A DNA stretch of 64,000 nt from the NCBI GenBank assembly GCA_024275315.1, contig JAJRZK010000062.1, forward strand, positions 1-64,000, given 5' to 3'. The translations under genes and the position numbers were made by a program. This stretch comes from Nitrospirota bacterium. Its GTDB lineage: Bacteria; Nitrospinota_A; UBA7883. Below are positions 15,208-23,686 of this stretch, piece by piece. The first letter of the stretch is position 1; the number at the start of each line of letters is the position of its first letter. Below the pieces are notes generated by a model. It saw only the letters and a program-made list of their open reading frames with translations, did not search any database and had not been told where the DNA came from.

Positions 15208-17397
15208 ATGGAACCTGTGACAAGCGATCTCAAACCGGAGCTGGAGCTGGCCGGAGTCTACGACCGGTGGCCGGTCGTAGAGGGCAAGACCAGGCTTTTA
15301 CTGGTGGCGATCAACGTGCCGAACTACTATTCGCTACCGGTCAGAATCCTTTCACTCGTCGCCAGATCTTCCGCGGAACTACGGGAGAAATTCGACACCC
15401 GCTACATAGAGGTGGATGTCAACCAGGAGTTCCCCGGGACGCTGGGGGAGGCGATCGAACGATGGCGGCCCGATATCGCCGCGCTGTCTCTTAACATATG
15501 GAACCGCAACCTGCAGTTGAAACTGGCCCGGAGCATAAAGGAAAAAAATCCGGCCACGGCGATTATCGTCGGCGGGCAGGAGGCGACCAACTCCATCTAC
15601 AACTACCTGGACGCTGTCGAGGATTTCGATTACGTGATTGACGGCGAGGCGGAGATACCTTTCAGGCAGTTTCTCACCGCATGGAACCAGGAGAAAAAAT
15701 CGCCGGACAACATAGATTCCGTGTCCGGCCTTCACTACAGGCGGGGAGGCGTGGCCAGATTCACCGGGCCGGGGCGTGTGGTCACATCCCTCGACGATGT
15801 CCCGTCACCCATCCTCGCTGGTCTGGTCCCGGCGAAATCGAAACAGGCGCTGGGTATATTGCTGGAGGGGTCGCGAGGCTGTCCGATGCAGTGCAGTTTC
15901 TGTTTCGAGGGGAAAAAAGCGGTGAAGGTACGGTCCGCCTCTGTTGAAAAGCTCGAAAAAGAGGCGTTGCACATGGCGTCGCTGGGGGCGATATATTTTC
16001 ATATGCTCGATCCGAACCTGAACATCGGCGGCCGGGACCGGACCGAAAAACTGGCCAGGTTGTTTAAGAAACTTATCGCCACGAACCACGCCACATATAT
16101 CCTGACGGAAGTGTACGCCCACCAGATCAGTGAGAGGACGCTCGAATGCCTCAAAGCGTGCTCCATAATAGACATCGGGTTGCAGACCATCAATCCGGCC
16201 ACGGCCAAAGCCATAAACCGGCCTTTCAACGAGAAGAAATTTCTGCGGGGAATCAATTATCTGCACCAGATAAAATCGTCATTCAACCTGTATCTGATAT
16301 GCGGACTCCCCGAAGAGACGATGGTCACATTTCTCGAGGGGATGCGTTTCATAATCGCGCAACAGCCCAACAGGATATTTTTTAACGAGCTTTGCCTGCT
16401 CAACGGCACAGAGCTTCGATACCGCGCGCAAGAGTATGGCTATGAATTCGACACCAATCCGCCCTACCAGGTCTCCGCCAGCAGGTGGATGTCGAAAAAC
16501 CAGATGGCGGTCACCATAGCCCTGGCCAAGGTTATCGAGCGCCAGTTCAACCTGGCCATGAGAGCCGTGTTCCCCGGAGCCCCGTGGGTGATGGAGAGGA
16601 GCGGCCGGACAGGTGGGGCGGTTGGACAGATCCGTCTGCAAACAGGTTGCTCCCGGGCGTGCCATGGCTGTGTCAACGTTTCGCCGGGGCCCCTGCCGTC
16701 TGACGGGCGGTTGGACGAGCTTTTGCAAACCGGGAACGATATGGATGTCGAGCTTGTCTGCGGGGACATGATGAATATCGAACAGCTGTTTCGGCTCATG
16801 TCCCAATTGCAGTTGGCTGGTGTGGCCAGGATCAAGCTGACCGGGCCCCTGGGAAACTTTGCCAATAGTGGTGAGGTAAAAAACATCCTGTCGCGCGGTA
16901 TATGGCATTTCAAGACTTTCATCGGCGATGACGACAACCTCGAGCAGGCGGGGAAATGCCTTGAAAACATAAAAATCACCTATTCCCTCATAGGCCAGGC
17001 TCTTGTGCGACCCATGCTGGAGGTTGCTCTGGTGGGTGAGGCGATGACAGGCGCTAGGGTAAAACAGCTCATGGATGTCGCGATTCCATACGCCAACTTT
17101 ATCACCGTGCCGCCGGAAATGGTGGACGACGTGGAGGAATGGGCGAGGGCGGTTGCGCCGGCTTTCGAGGAGATGATATTAAAACGTAAAGCCTGGCTGA
17201 AGCTACCGGAAAAGCTGATGAGTGTGATGCTGGAAAAAACCTGCCAGTGGGGAGAGGTGAAAGAACACTTTCGCGCCCTGGGGCTCGTAAGCTATGAGAA
17301 AAACATGAACCCCTGCCTTGTGACATCCTTCGAGGACGATGTCCGCGTCACCCCGGGCGCTTGCGCGGAGGCTCCGGCCTCCAACCAGGTGGCCTGA
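15208..17397 (+). CDS. B12-type radical SAM protein with a second C-terminal CX3CX2C domain
   Basis: 729 residues. Residues 45-185 form a cobalamin-binding-like Rossmann domain (IAALSLNIWNRNLQLKLARSI, IIVGGQEATN, VIDGEAEIPFRQFL). The first radical SAM motif is C225-P-M-Q-C229-S-F-C232 with the rest of the barrel (LDPNLNIGGRDR, IDIGLQTINP, LYLICGLPEE). After about residue 470 comes a second cysteine triplet, C481-S-R-A-C485-H-G-C488, followed by VELVCGDMMN and IKLTGPLGNF, placed as GGEP and TNG would be in another, divergent radical SAM barrel. B12 radical SAM enzymes often methylate or rearrange unreactive carbons. It starts 7 bases after the nucleotidyltransferase stop. Confidence 0.8.
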   Translation: MEPVTSDLKPELELAGVYDRWPVVEGKTRLLLVAINVPNYYSLPVRILSLVARSSAELREKFDTRYIEVDVNQEFPGTLGEAIERWRPDIAALSLNIWNRNLQLKLARSIKEKNPATAIIVGGQEATNSIYNYLDAVEDFDYVIDGEAEIPFRQFLTAWNQEKKSPDNIDSVSGLHYRRGGVARFTGPGRVVTSLDDVPSPILAGLVPAKSKQALGILLEGSRGCPMQCSFCFEGKKAVKVRSASVEKLEKEALHMASLGAIYFHMLDPNLNIGGRDRTEKLARLFKKLIATNHATYILTEVYAHQISERTLECLKACSIIDIGLQTINPATAKAINRPFNEKKFLRGINYLHQIKSSFNLYLICGLPEETMVTFLEGMRFIIAQQPNRIFFNELCLLNGTELRYRAQEYGYEFDTNPPYQVSASRWMSKNQMAVTIALAKVIERQFNLAMRAVFPGAPWVMERSGRTGGAVGQIRLQTGCSRACHGCVNVSPGPLPSDGRLDELLQTGNDMDVELVCGDMMNIEQLFRLMSQLQLAGVARIKLTGPLGNFANSGEVKNILSRGIWHFKTFIGDDDNLEQAGKCLENIKITYSLIGQALVRPMLEVALVGEAMTGARVKQLMDVAIPYANFITVPPEMVDDVEEWARAVAPAFEEMILKRKAWLKLPEKLMSVMLEKTCQWGEVKEHFRALGLVSYEKNMNPCLVTSFEDDVRVTPGACAEAPASNQVA

Positions 17398-17406
17398 AAG
17401 GAGAGG

Positions 17407-17637
17407 CTAGCCCGGTTGCCTCTTGGCCAGCGAGCCGATCATCTTTCTGACTTCCTCTGTTGTGGCAGTGTTATCGATGATTTTGCCAAGAGTTTCGTTC
17501 TGGGTTCCGCCTCTGAGATGTTCCAGGGTGATGTCGGCCATGCCGAAAAACTCCTCCGCCGTCATCCCCTTTTTAAGGGCGGATAAAAATATCTGGATCA
17601 GTTCGTTTTCAAGCTGGGTAGCGGGGTCGTCAGCCAC
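17407..17637 (-). CDS. Small acidic/helical protein, unknown
   Basis: 76 residues from a GTG with GGAG seven bases upstream. The protein is helical (LENELIQIFLSALKKGMTAEEFFGMADITLEHL) and has no cysteine or membrane segment. It is convergent with the B12 radical SAM gene, 9 bases apart. No family recognised; it could be a small partner or regulator of the cluster. Confidence 0.5.
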   Translation of the reverse strand: MADDPATQLENELIQIFLSALKKGMTAEEFFGMADITLEHLRGGTQNETLGKIIDNTATTEEVRKMIGSLAKRQPG

Positions 17638-17730
17638 AGTTAACTCCGGTATCGAAAAATATTTTGATATGACTTTGTTTTTGCAATCAGGGTAAAACCA
17701 TGTGTAGCTCCTGTCAAGCGGGCAATCGCG

Positions 17731-17746
17731 GTGGCTTATAATCCAC
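17731..17746. promoter_or_regulatory. Palindrome over a TATAAT, candidate promoter/operator of the glycosyltransferase gene
   Basis: GTGGCTTATAATCCAC is a 16-bp palindrome with one mismatched pair and contains TATAAT at 17737-17742, 60 bases before the glycosyltransferase ATG. I see no good -35 element at normal spacing. A repressor bound here would cover the -10 box. Confidence 0.35.
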
Positions 17747-17802
17747 CTTTATATTGTGATATTCTTTTCCAAACGCTTGCCGGGTGACAGGAGAGGGAAT
17801 AA

Positions 17803-18915
17803 ATGAAAGTATTTCATGTAATCAACCATCTCAGGATGGGCGTGGGCCGTTATCTCGCCGACCTCGCCATGGAGCAAACCAGGGGCCTGGGCTACGAGGT
17901 TAAAGTTTTCACCAGTAACGACGTCGACGACACTTTCAGATCCGATCCCGGGATTGCAGATGAGCTGGAAAACGCAGGTGTGGAAACAAAGGTTGTCGGG
18001 GATGTGTTCCACCGCAAACTCGAGAGTCTCTCCGGCGGCGCCTCCGGCCTGGCGGAACATTTGCCCCAGGACAGGGAAGATGTGGTCGTCCACGCCCATG
18101 GCTCCATGGCCGCCGCCGCGGCCCGTTTTGCCGGAGCGAAAACCCTGGTCTGCACATGTCACGGATGGAGCATGGACAGGCCGGAAGAGTTCGACCTCCA
18201 GGACGCCATGGCCTACCAGATGTGTGACGTCGTGACCACACCGTCGCAATTCTGGGCCGACAGGCTGGCCAACCTGTTCCATCGGGCCGATACCCGTGTC
18301 ATCCCTGTCGGAGTGAACCTGGACAACTTTCCCACCCATCACGAACACAGGAAAAGACCGGGCGATCCCCTGAAAATCGTCACCGTATGCGAGCTGACCA
18401 AAAGAAAGGGTGTCGATATACTTATCAACGCCATGCCCTACGTCTGGGGCAGTGTGGAACGGTGCGAACTGCATATAATCGGCGGGGGAGAGATGGAAAG
18501 AGCCTTGAAGGCAAGGGCCATGGACATGACCGGCGCCGGGCCGCGCATAGTTTTTCATGGCGAGGTTCAGTTTCCATACGAACGGCTCGGCGAGTTCGAC
18601 CTGTTCTGTCTGGCGAGCAGGTCGGACACCATGCCGGTGGCGATGATCGAGGCGATGCTGGCGGGGATGCCAGTCGTCGGTACCGACGTGGGAGGAATCA
18701 GGGAAATGGTGGAGTCCGCCGGGTGCGGGGCGGTGGCGCAACCGGAATCTCCGGAAAATCTTGCGCTGGCCATCGTGAGTGTAATCTCTTCGGACGATAT
18801 GCTGAAGATGGGGACGCTGGCCAACTCATACGCCCGAAACGCCTTTGGCATAAAAAACATCGCCGCCAGGCTGGACGACGTCTACCACAACGCGATCAAC
18901 AAACCGTCCCAATAG
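17803..18915 (+). CDS. Glycosyltransferase family 4 protein
   Basis: 370 residues, ATG preceded by GGAGAGGG. It has the two-domain GT-B layout: N-terminal MKVFHVINHLRMGVGRYLADLAME (acceptor side, glycine-rich loop), FAGAKTLVCTCHGWSMDRPEEF, VIPVGVNLDNFPTH, then the nucleotide-sugar domain with VCELTKRKGVDILINAM, LHIIGGGEMERAL, FHGEVQFPYERLGEFDLFCLASRSDTMPVAMIEAMLAGMPVVGTDVGGIREMVE, where the E...E pair binds the donor. It follows the RiPP enzymes in the same direction after a 405-base gap, so it may glycosylate the peptide (for example a Tyr hydroxyl) or belong to surface polysaccharide synthesis. Confidence 0.85.
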   Translation: MKVFHVINHLRMGVGRYLADLAMEQTRGLGYEVKVFTSNDVDDTFRSDPGIADELENAGVETKVVGDVFHRKLESLSGGASGLAEHLPQDREDVVVHAHGSMAAAAARFAGAKTLVCTCHGWSMDRPEEFDLQDAMAYQMCDVVTTPSQFWADRLANLFHRADTRVIPVGVNLDNFPTHHEHRKRPGDPLKIVTVCELTKRKGVDILINAMPYVWGSVERCELHIIGGGEMERALKARAMDMTGAGPRIVFHGEVQFPYERLGEFDLFCLASRSDTMPVAMIEAMLAGMPVVGTDVGGIREMVESAGCGAVAQPESPENLALAIVSVISSDDMLKMGTLANSYARNAFGIKNIAARLDDVYHNAINKPSQ

Positions 18916-18986
18916 GGGTCTCCACCCAATAGTAATTATTTGGCGCCTGTACAATTGCGCTCCGGCGATTCAGGGGAAAAATAAGT

Positions 18987-19028
18987 TGGCGAATCCAAAA
19001 TGTCAAAATACAAAACCAGACCCCTTTT
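18987..19028 (+). repeat. Dispersed repeat, copy A
   Basis: A 42-bp sequence (TGGCGAATCCAAAATGTC..., ending in GACCCCT plus T-run) whose reverse complement recurs at 35231-35272 with about five mismatches. Part of it recurs at 34685-34704. It resembles the GGGGTCAGGTCTTGCATTTTGACA stretches I have seen beside REP-associated transposase genes. Confidence 0.75.
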
Positions 19029-19110
19029 TACTTGGAAGTGACTTGGCTTTACTTATAGATGAGCCGTGGGCTCCCGGTTAAAATGATTTTGGCAAATTGG
19101 AAAAAAAGCC

Positions 19111-20191
19111 ATGCCCTCGGGGTGCACGGCGGCTGAAGAACATTATATCATCGCCCGCAAGCTCAGCATTCTTGAGTTGGGCCGGACCTTAGGCAACATC
19201 AGCGACGCCTGCCGAAAGATGGGCGTTTCCCGTCAGCATTATTACGACATCAAGCAGGCCATTGAGGAGGAAGGCCTTGAGGGTTTGCCGGAGAAGTCGC
19301 GGTGTGCGCCACGTGTGACCAATCACGTGCCTGAAGATGTGGAACAGGCGCTTGCTCGATTACTCTCTACAACATCCGGCTCATGGACAGGTCCATACCT
19401 CCAACGAGCTCAAGAAGGCCGGTTACCCGATCAGTTCCGGCGACGTCCGCTCGGTCTGGATGCGTCATAATCTCCAGACCAAGGCCTTGCGGCTCAAGCG
19501 TCTGGAGGCCTATTCCGCCGAGGAGGGAGTGATTCTTGACCGAGTCTCAGATCCAGGCGCTGGAAACGGCCAAACATGAACGGGAGGCCCACGGCGAGGT
19601 TGAGAGCCCCCATCCCGGCTTTCTTGTGGGCCAGGACACCTGTTATATCGGTACGATCAAGGGGGTCGGCCGCATCTACCAGCAGACCGCCCTCGACACC
19701 CACGCCAATGTCGGCTTCGCCAGGGTCTATACGGAGAAAACGGCCATCACGGCGTCCGACCTGATGAACGACCGGATTTTGCCCTTTTACGACGAGCACG
19801 GTATCCGGGTTCTTCGGGCGCTTACGGACAACGGGCAGGAACTCTGCGGCCGGGTGGAGACCCACCCATACGAGCTGCTCCTGCACCTGAACGATATCGA
19901 ACATACCCGCACGAGGGTCGGCCGGCCTCAGACCAACGGTTCAGTGGAGCGTCTCAACCAGATCATCCAGGACGAGTTCTATGCGGTGGCGTTCAGGAGA
20001 AGGCTCTATCTCGTTCCATCGAGGAAATCCAACTCGATCTGGACGCCTTCATGGAAGAGTACAACGGCTTACGCACCAACGAGGGGCGCTACTGCCAAGG
20101 GCGAACGCCGCTTCAAACCTTTATCGACGGGCTGGAGCTGTATCAGAGGCACGTTTATGAAAATGAGTTGGAGGAACCAGAAGCGGCCTAG
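19111..20191 (+). pseudogene. IS481-like transposase, broken by at least three frameshifts
   Basis: The parts of one transposase lie in successive frames. The N-terminal helix-turn-helix (ILELGRTLGNISDACRKMGVSRQHYYDIKQA) is in the frame from 19111. The segment HGQVHTSNELKKAGYPISSGDVRSVWMRHNL follows in another frame from about 19360. The integrase core (DTCYIGTIKGVGRIYQQTALDTHANVGFARVYTEK, LTDNGQEL, GRPQTNGSVERLNQIIQDEF) begins about 19530. A further shift near 20010 leads to EEIQLDLDAFMEEYNGLRTNEG up to TAG at 20189. The D, D and E of the core remain readable, so decay is recent. This, with the next entry, closes off the right side of the RiPP region. Confidence 0.85.
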
Positions 20192-20240
20192 TATCCTGTA
20201 ACCGTCTTACCGGAAGACCAACTGTAAACGCGAGTATCGA

Positions 20241-20742
20241 CTACCGCACCTGACGCTTAAGCCAACGGGCCATCTGACGAGAACCATACCAGGGTGTCTC
20301 AAGGAACTGCTCGTCGATCATCCGCATCAACGAGAGGTTCAGGTGACTCTCACCTTTGCCGGTGAAGTAATAGGAAGAACGGCTGACACTCATCAACTGG
20401 CACTGCCGAACGAGACTTAACGAGCCATTCGGTTCGATCATCTTTACCCTTCGACCATGGCTCACTTGCCGAAGGCTTTCGACAAAAAATCACGTTCTAC
20501 CGTCAACTGGCCGATCTTGGCATGCAGATCCTTGATCTCCGATTCGTTCGCCTGACCAGACTTGTCACCCTTGCCAGAGAAAATATCGGCCATCCCTTCA
20601 ACAGCTTTTCGCTTCCACCCGTTAATCATGTGCGGATGGATACCGTACTTTGTCGGCAGCTCCGCCATCGTCTTTTCGCCACGCAAGGCCTCAAGGCTAC
20701 TTTCGCCTTGAAAGACCCCGAATATCGTTTCCGCTTGTTCAT
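20241..20742 (-). pseudogene. IS3-family transposase remnant (orfA frameshifted, orfB truncated)
   Basis: Reading leftward, orfA starts MNKRKRYSGSFKAKVAL at 20742, loses one base (frame lost at ALRPC), and resumes in the next frame as RGEKTMAELPTKYGIHPHMINGWKRKAVEG...LTVERDFLSKAFGK, the IS3 OrfA helix-turn-helix and leucine-zipper part. OrfB begins overlapping it (MIEPNGSLSLVRQCQLMSVSRSSYYF) but stops after ARWLKRQVR; the DDE core is missing. Transposition is impossible from this copy. Confidence 0.85.
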
Positions 20743-20803
20743 CTTGGACTCCTCAAATTGTCAGGATATCCACCTTAACAGACTGTCCGAAATTCGGGGG
20801 CCA
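20241..20803 (-). mobile_element. Truncated IS3-family element
   Basis: The right end is marked by TGTCCGAAATTCGGGGGCC at 20785-20803, a typical IS3-group terminal repeat, 42 bases upstream of the orfA ATG. The left end is lost with most of orfB, at about 20241, only 50 bases from the IS481 remnant. Confidence 0.7.
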
Positions 20804-21221
20804 CCTCTGAGGTATCGACAAACCTATGTCCTTTTTTGTCCATGCATTTATAGCTTGCAAAGGACACACATGAGACAGTGCATCTAAGGGGACTGTGTGG
20901 AGCGGGTGTTGCGTCGAGAACAATAGATTGTTCAGTTCGTTGCGTGGTTGCGAGTGGTAATTTCTTAGGCAGAAGTATCTCCAACATTCGCCTTGGTTCA
21001 ACAATGTCATCAAGGCGTGGGCCATCTATAGTAGCTCGATCAATAGAGCCATTACTCAAACCCATTTTGGTAGTGAGTTTATAATGTCCAGATGAATGAA
21101 AACTTATCTTTTGTTGTCCAATAGATTCTTGCGATACTATTTCAGGCGTCCTTACTTCACCCAGATTTTCATCATACACTACCTCAACCTGTCCTCTTCC
21201 ATCGAATGGAAAACCCATCAT
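20775..21221 (-). pseudogene. Hypothetical gene cut off by the IS3 end
   Basis: The frame opens MMGFPFDGRGQVEVVYDENLGEVRTPEIV and continues for about 135 residues before running into the IS3 terminal repeat, where it reads VAPEFRTVC, residues encoded by the IS itself. The true C-terminus is therefore gone. The frame is open 22 codons above the ATG, so the start is uncertain. Composition is less G+C-rich than the neighbours. No family recognised. Confidence 0.4.
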
Positions 21222-21379
21222 AATTGATCCATCTCCACCGTCATCAAACCCACATAAAGCGGTAAAGATTTTCTCCGCGCTTAATTAATAGTTTCCATGA
21301 TTTTTGGCGAGCCATTTTGAATCTCTATAACCATAGTTTTAGACACTTATTCCCAACGTCTAATTTAGTGTAAATCTTT

Positions 21380-22555
21380 TTATTTATTTTCCTGCGGTTG
21401 TTCGGCTCTATATTTTTGCCGAAGCTCTTCGGCTTCCTCGAATTCCGGGTCGAGCTTTAGCGCTTTGTCCAGCGCTTTTATCGCCTTGAGCCGATCGCCG
21501 GACTCGTGGAGAGCCCGGGCCAGGTTGTAGTACAGCCCTTCGTCTTTCGGAGCGATGCCGATGGCCTTGATATACAGATTGATCGCGTCGGCGTATTTGC
21601 CCTGTTTGCGCAGGGCTATGGCCATCCTGTTGTACAGATGGATGTTCTCCGGATTGATGTCCAGCGCTTCGCCGAACGCCTCTTCGGCTTTGGAATATTT
21701 TTCATGTTCCAGATACGCGTTGCCGACTTTCGTCCTGACATCTACATTGTCCGGGTCCATCTTGAGCGCGCTGCCGAACGCCTGGTCCGCCTCCTTGTCC
21801 TGCTTCGCCCCCAGGTGGCTTTTCCCGAGGGCCACATGGGTGTCCGCCGTGGCGTTCTGCCGTTTGCTGGCCCTTTTAAGCGATCTGACAGATTCCGCAT
21901 ACTCCTTTTTGCGCTGGAGGGCTATTCCCAGCCAATAATCGGTTTCCGGGTGTTTATGATCCGTCTTGACGGCGTTTTGCAAAGCCGCGATCGCCTGATC
22001 GACCAGGCCAAGCTCCAGGTAGCACCGTCCCTGCATGCAAAAGTAATCCGCGTCGGCGTGGGTTTCGGCCGCTTCATGATACATACTGCAGGCCTGCTCG
22101 AAGTCGCCTTTGTCGAACGCCTCTTTCGCCTCCTGCGCGGTCATCCGGGCGCCTTCTTTCAGATCATCCATAGCAAAGCCGAGAAGAGAGTATATTTTAT
22201 CTTTCATCTCCTCGGAGGTAAAAGGGCGCTGGAGAATATGTGTGACGCCCAGCTTTTCCATTTCGGCGGTCTCGCGCCGGTTGAGCTTTGGCGTAACCAT
22301 TACAAACTTTATGCTGGCCAGGGCCTTGTCCGCCTGCATCGAGTTGTACACCTGTATTCCGGAGTATTTCGGCAAATTGCTGTTGACGAAGATTATATCC
22401 GGCCGGTTTTTCTTGATCTCCGTCAATACCTGCAACCCGTTGGACATTTCCGAGACGGAGTTGAATCCATGCTCCCGGAGATTTGCCCGCATGTTCCGGA
22501 TCTCCGACTGGTTGTCCACAAGCAGGATTTTGACATTCTTTATCTCGCTCGCCAT
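21380..22555 (-). CDS. Pseudo-receiver domain fused to TPR repeats
   Basis: 391 residues. Residues 6-125 have the receiver fold (VKILLVDNQSEIRNMRANLREHGF), but the phosphoacceptor site reads FVNSNLP, Asn where Asp is required, and the conserved Lys near the end is Arg (LQRPF). Residues about 140-385 form at least six tetratricopeptide repeats (A-x-x-x-Y-x-x-A pattern, e.g. YSKAEEAFGEALDINPENIHLYNRMAIALRKQGKYADAI). It would act as a protein-interaction scaffold and not as a phosphorylation switch. It stands alone, not beside a kinase. Confidence 0.85.
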   Translation of the reverse strand: MASEIKNVKILLVDNQSEIRNMRANLREHGFNSVSEMSNGLQVLTEIKKNRPDIIFVNSNLPKYSGIQVYNSMQADKALASIKFVMVTPKLNRRETAEMEKLGVTHILQRPFTSEEMKDKIYSLLGFAMDDLKEGARMTAQEAKEAFDKGDFEQACSMYHEAAETHADADYFCMQGRCYLELGLVDQAIAALQNAVKTDHKHPETDYWLGIALQRKKEYAESVRSLKRASKRQNATADTHVALGKSHLGAKQDKEADQAFGSALKMDPDNVDVRTKVGNAYLEHEKYSKAEEAFGEALDINPENIHLYNRMAIALRKQGKYADAINLYIKAIGIAPKDEGLYYNLARALHESGDRLKAIKALDKALKLDPEFEEAEELRQKYRAEQPQENK

Positions 22556-23335
22556 GATGTCTCCCTGAAAGCTCCCGCCTTGGACCGGAAGAAAAAGGAA
22601 CAGGTTCTACACATGCCAAGGGTATCGCCTGCCTGAATCTATATCATAATTTTGCGAAACTGTCTATTTCCGAAACAGCCTTATGAATTTCGTATGAAAA
22701 GGCGACAACTTGACGATTTTATCGGAACCTCTCACCAGACGCCACCACCGGGTTCAAACATACACCTGCGTATCAGCGGATTTCCCGGCGCCGATTTTTG
22801 ACGGGGCCTGCACGCAATATATTAGTTGTAACGTATCATATTGTTAATACAGGGCAATATTGATTCAGTTTTTGCAGTATATTTATCGCCGCGCCCTCCC
22901 TCCCGGTGATGACGCTCGATTCGGGATGTTTCGTCAATTTGTTATTCCAATCGTGACTGTTCAATATACCTAGCCCAGCGGCTGTGGGCCAGCCGGATGC
23001 TTCAATATGTGAACTATTATGGAGCGCCCCTGGATACGGTCGCAATGGCCATTGTCCTGAACAGGTGGCACGGACGCGATTTGCTGCAATAATTGCAGCA
23101 ACTATGGTGCAAGAAATTCGACACAGGCACTGGTCACACTTCCGGAAAACAGAACCATTTCAATCGGCCGAGCCGCTCATATTTGGATCCCGACAGCGCG
23201 GCTGAAGTGACAAACCGAAGATAATTCTATTATTGCATTAAAATGGCGCCAGCTATTTTCATGAATAAACATGCGTTAGACGGCCATGAGGGGATATGGC
23301 ACTATTTATAGAATACCTGCCTGGTTATTATCGTG
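22556..23335. other. 780-bp gap without a recognisable gene
   Basis: Only short, overlapping, low-quality ORFs occur here on both strands. The upstream regions of the TPR gene (left) and no rightward gene are served. The clear structure is a 21-bp palindrome at 23081 (separate entry). AT-rich tracts with CAATATTG-like words lie at 22855-22870 and 23660-23675. Confidence 0.6.
23081..23101. promoter_or_regulatory. Perfect 21-bp palindrome
   Basis: Arms TTGCTGCAAT and ATTGCAGCAA are exact reverse complements around a single central A. It stands in a gene-free region, so it may be a regulator-binding site, or the hairpin of an unannotated transcript. No T-run follows, so it is not a standard terminator. 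Confidence 0.5.
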
Positions 23336-23650
23336 CTATTCGTTTCTCATTTCATCCCGGATTTTCTTAAACTTTTCGAAGTGCTCGTCTATGGTTGAAA
23401 AGGCCGGGATCACAGATTCATTACCCGTATCCGGCTCTACAATCGACCGCAAGGATGAAGTCTGGCCATAATTGGAGATGGTATGCTCGAAACCCTTTTG
23501 GAATATGGGGCAATCGTCATTGGCGCACATCCAGAGAAAGCCGGTACCCCATCCAAGGCCATCAGAAAAACTGGCCGGAGGAAGATCGTACCTGCACATA
23601 ATTTCGCCGCAATGAGCGCATTCTGGTGGTTCGGTAACTTTAAGTTTCAT
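23336..23650 (-). CDS. Small zinc-ribbon protein
   Basis: 104 residues. Two Cys pairs, CAHCGEIMCRYD near residue 11 and CANDDCP near residue 42, are spaced as in a zinc ribbon. The intervening LPPASFSDGLGWGTGFLWM is conserved-looking. The C-terminal half is helical (TIDEHFEKFKKIRDEMRNE). I recall similar uncharacterised proteins from deltaproteobacteria. It may bind nucleic acid or a protein partner. It lies 36 bases after rpe in the same direction and could share its transcript. Confidence 0.65.
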   Translation of the reverse strand: MKLKVTEPPECAHCGEIMCRYDLPPASFSDGLGWGTGFLWMCANDDCPIFQKGFEHTISNYGQTSSLRSIVEPDTGNESVIPAFSTIDEHFEKFKKIRDEMRNE

Positions 23651-23686
23651 AATGATTCAATATTTGCAATATTGTGTGTTGTGGGG

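Noticed and set aside
21506-22636. 376-codon rightward ORF
   Set aside because: Antisense to the receiver-TPR gene, whose repeats are unmistakable.
23040-23085. Sigma54 promoter at GGTGGCACGGACGCGATTTGCTGC
   Set aside because: The GG and GC doublets are 14 bases apart, not the required 10.
22836-23205. Two short ORFs on opposite strands in the 780-bp gap
   Set aside because: No ribosome sites, no recognisable motif, overlapping each other; a protein-level search would be needed to revive them.
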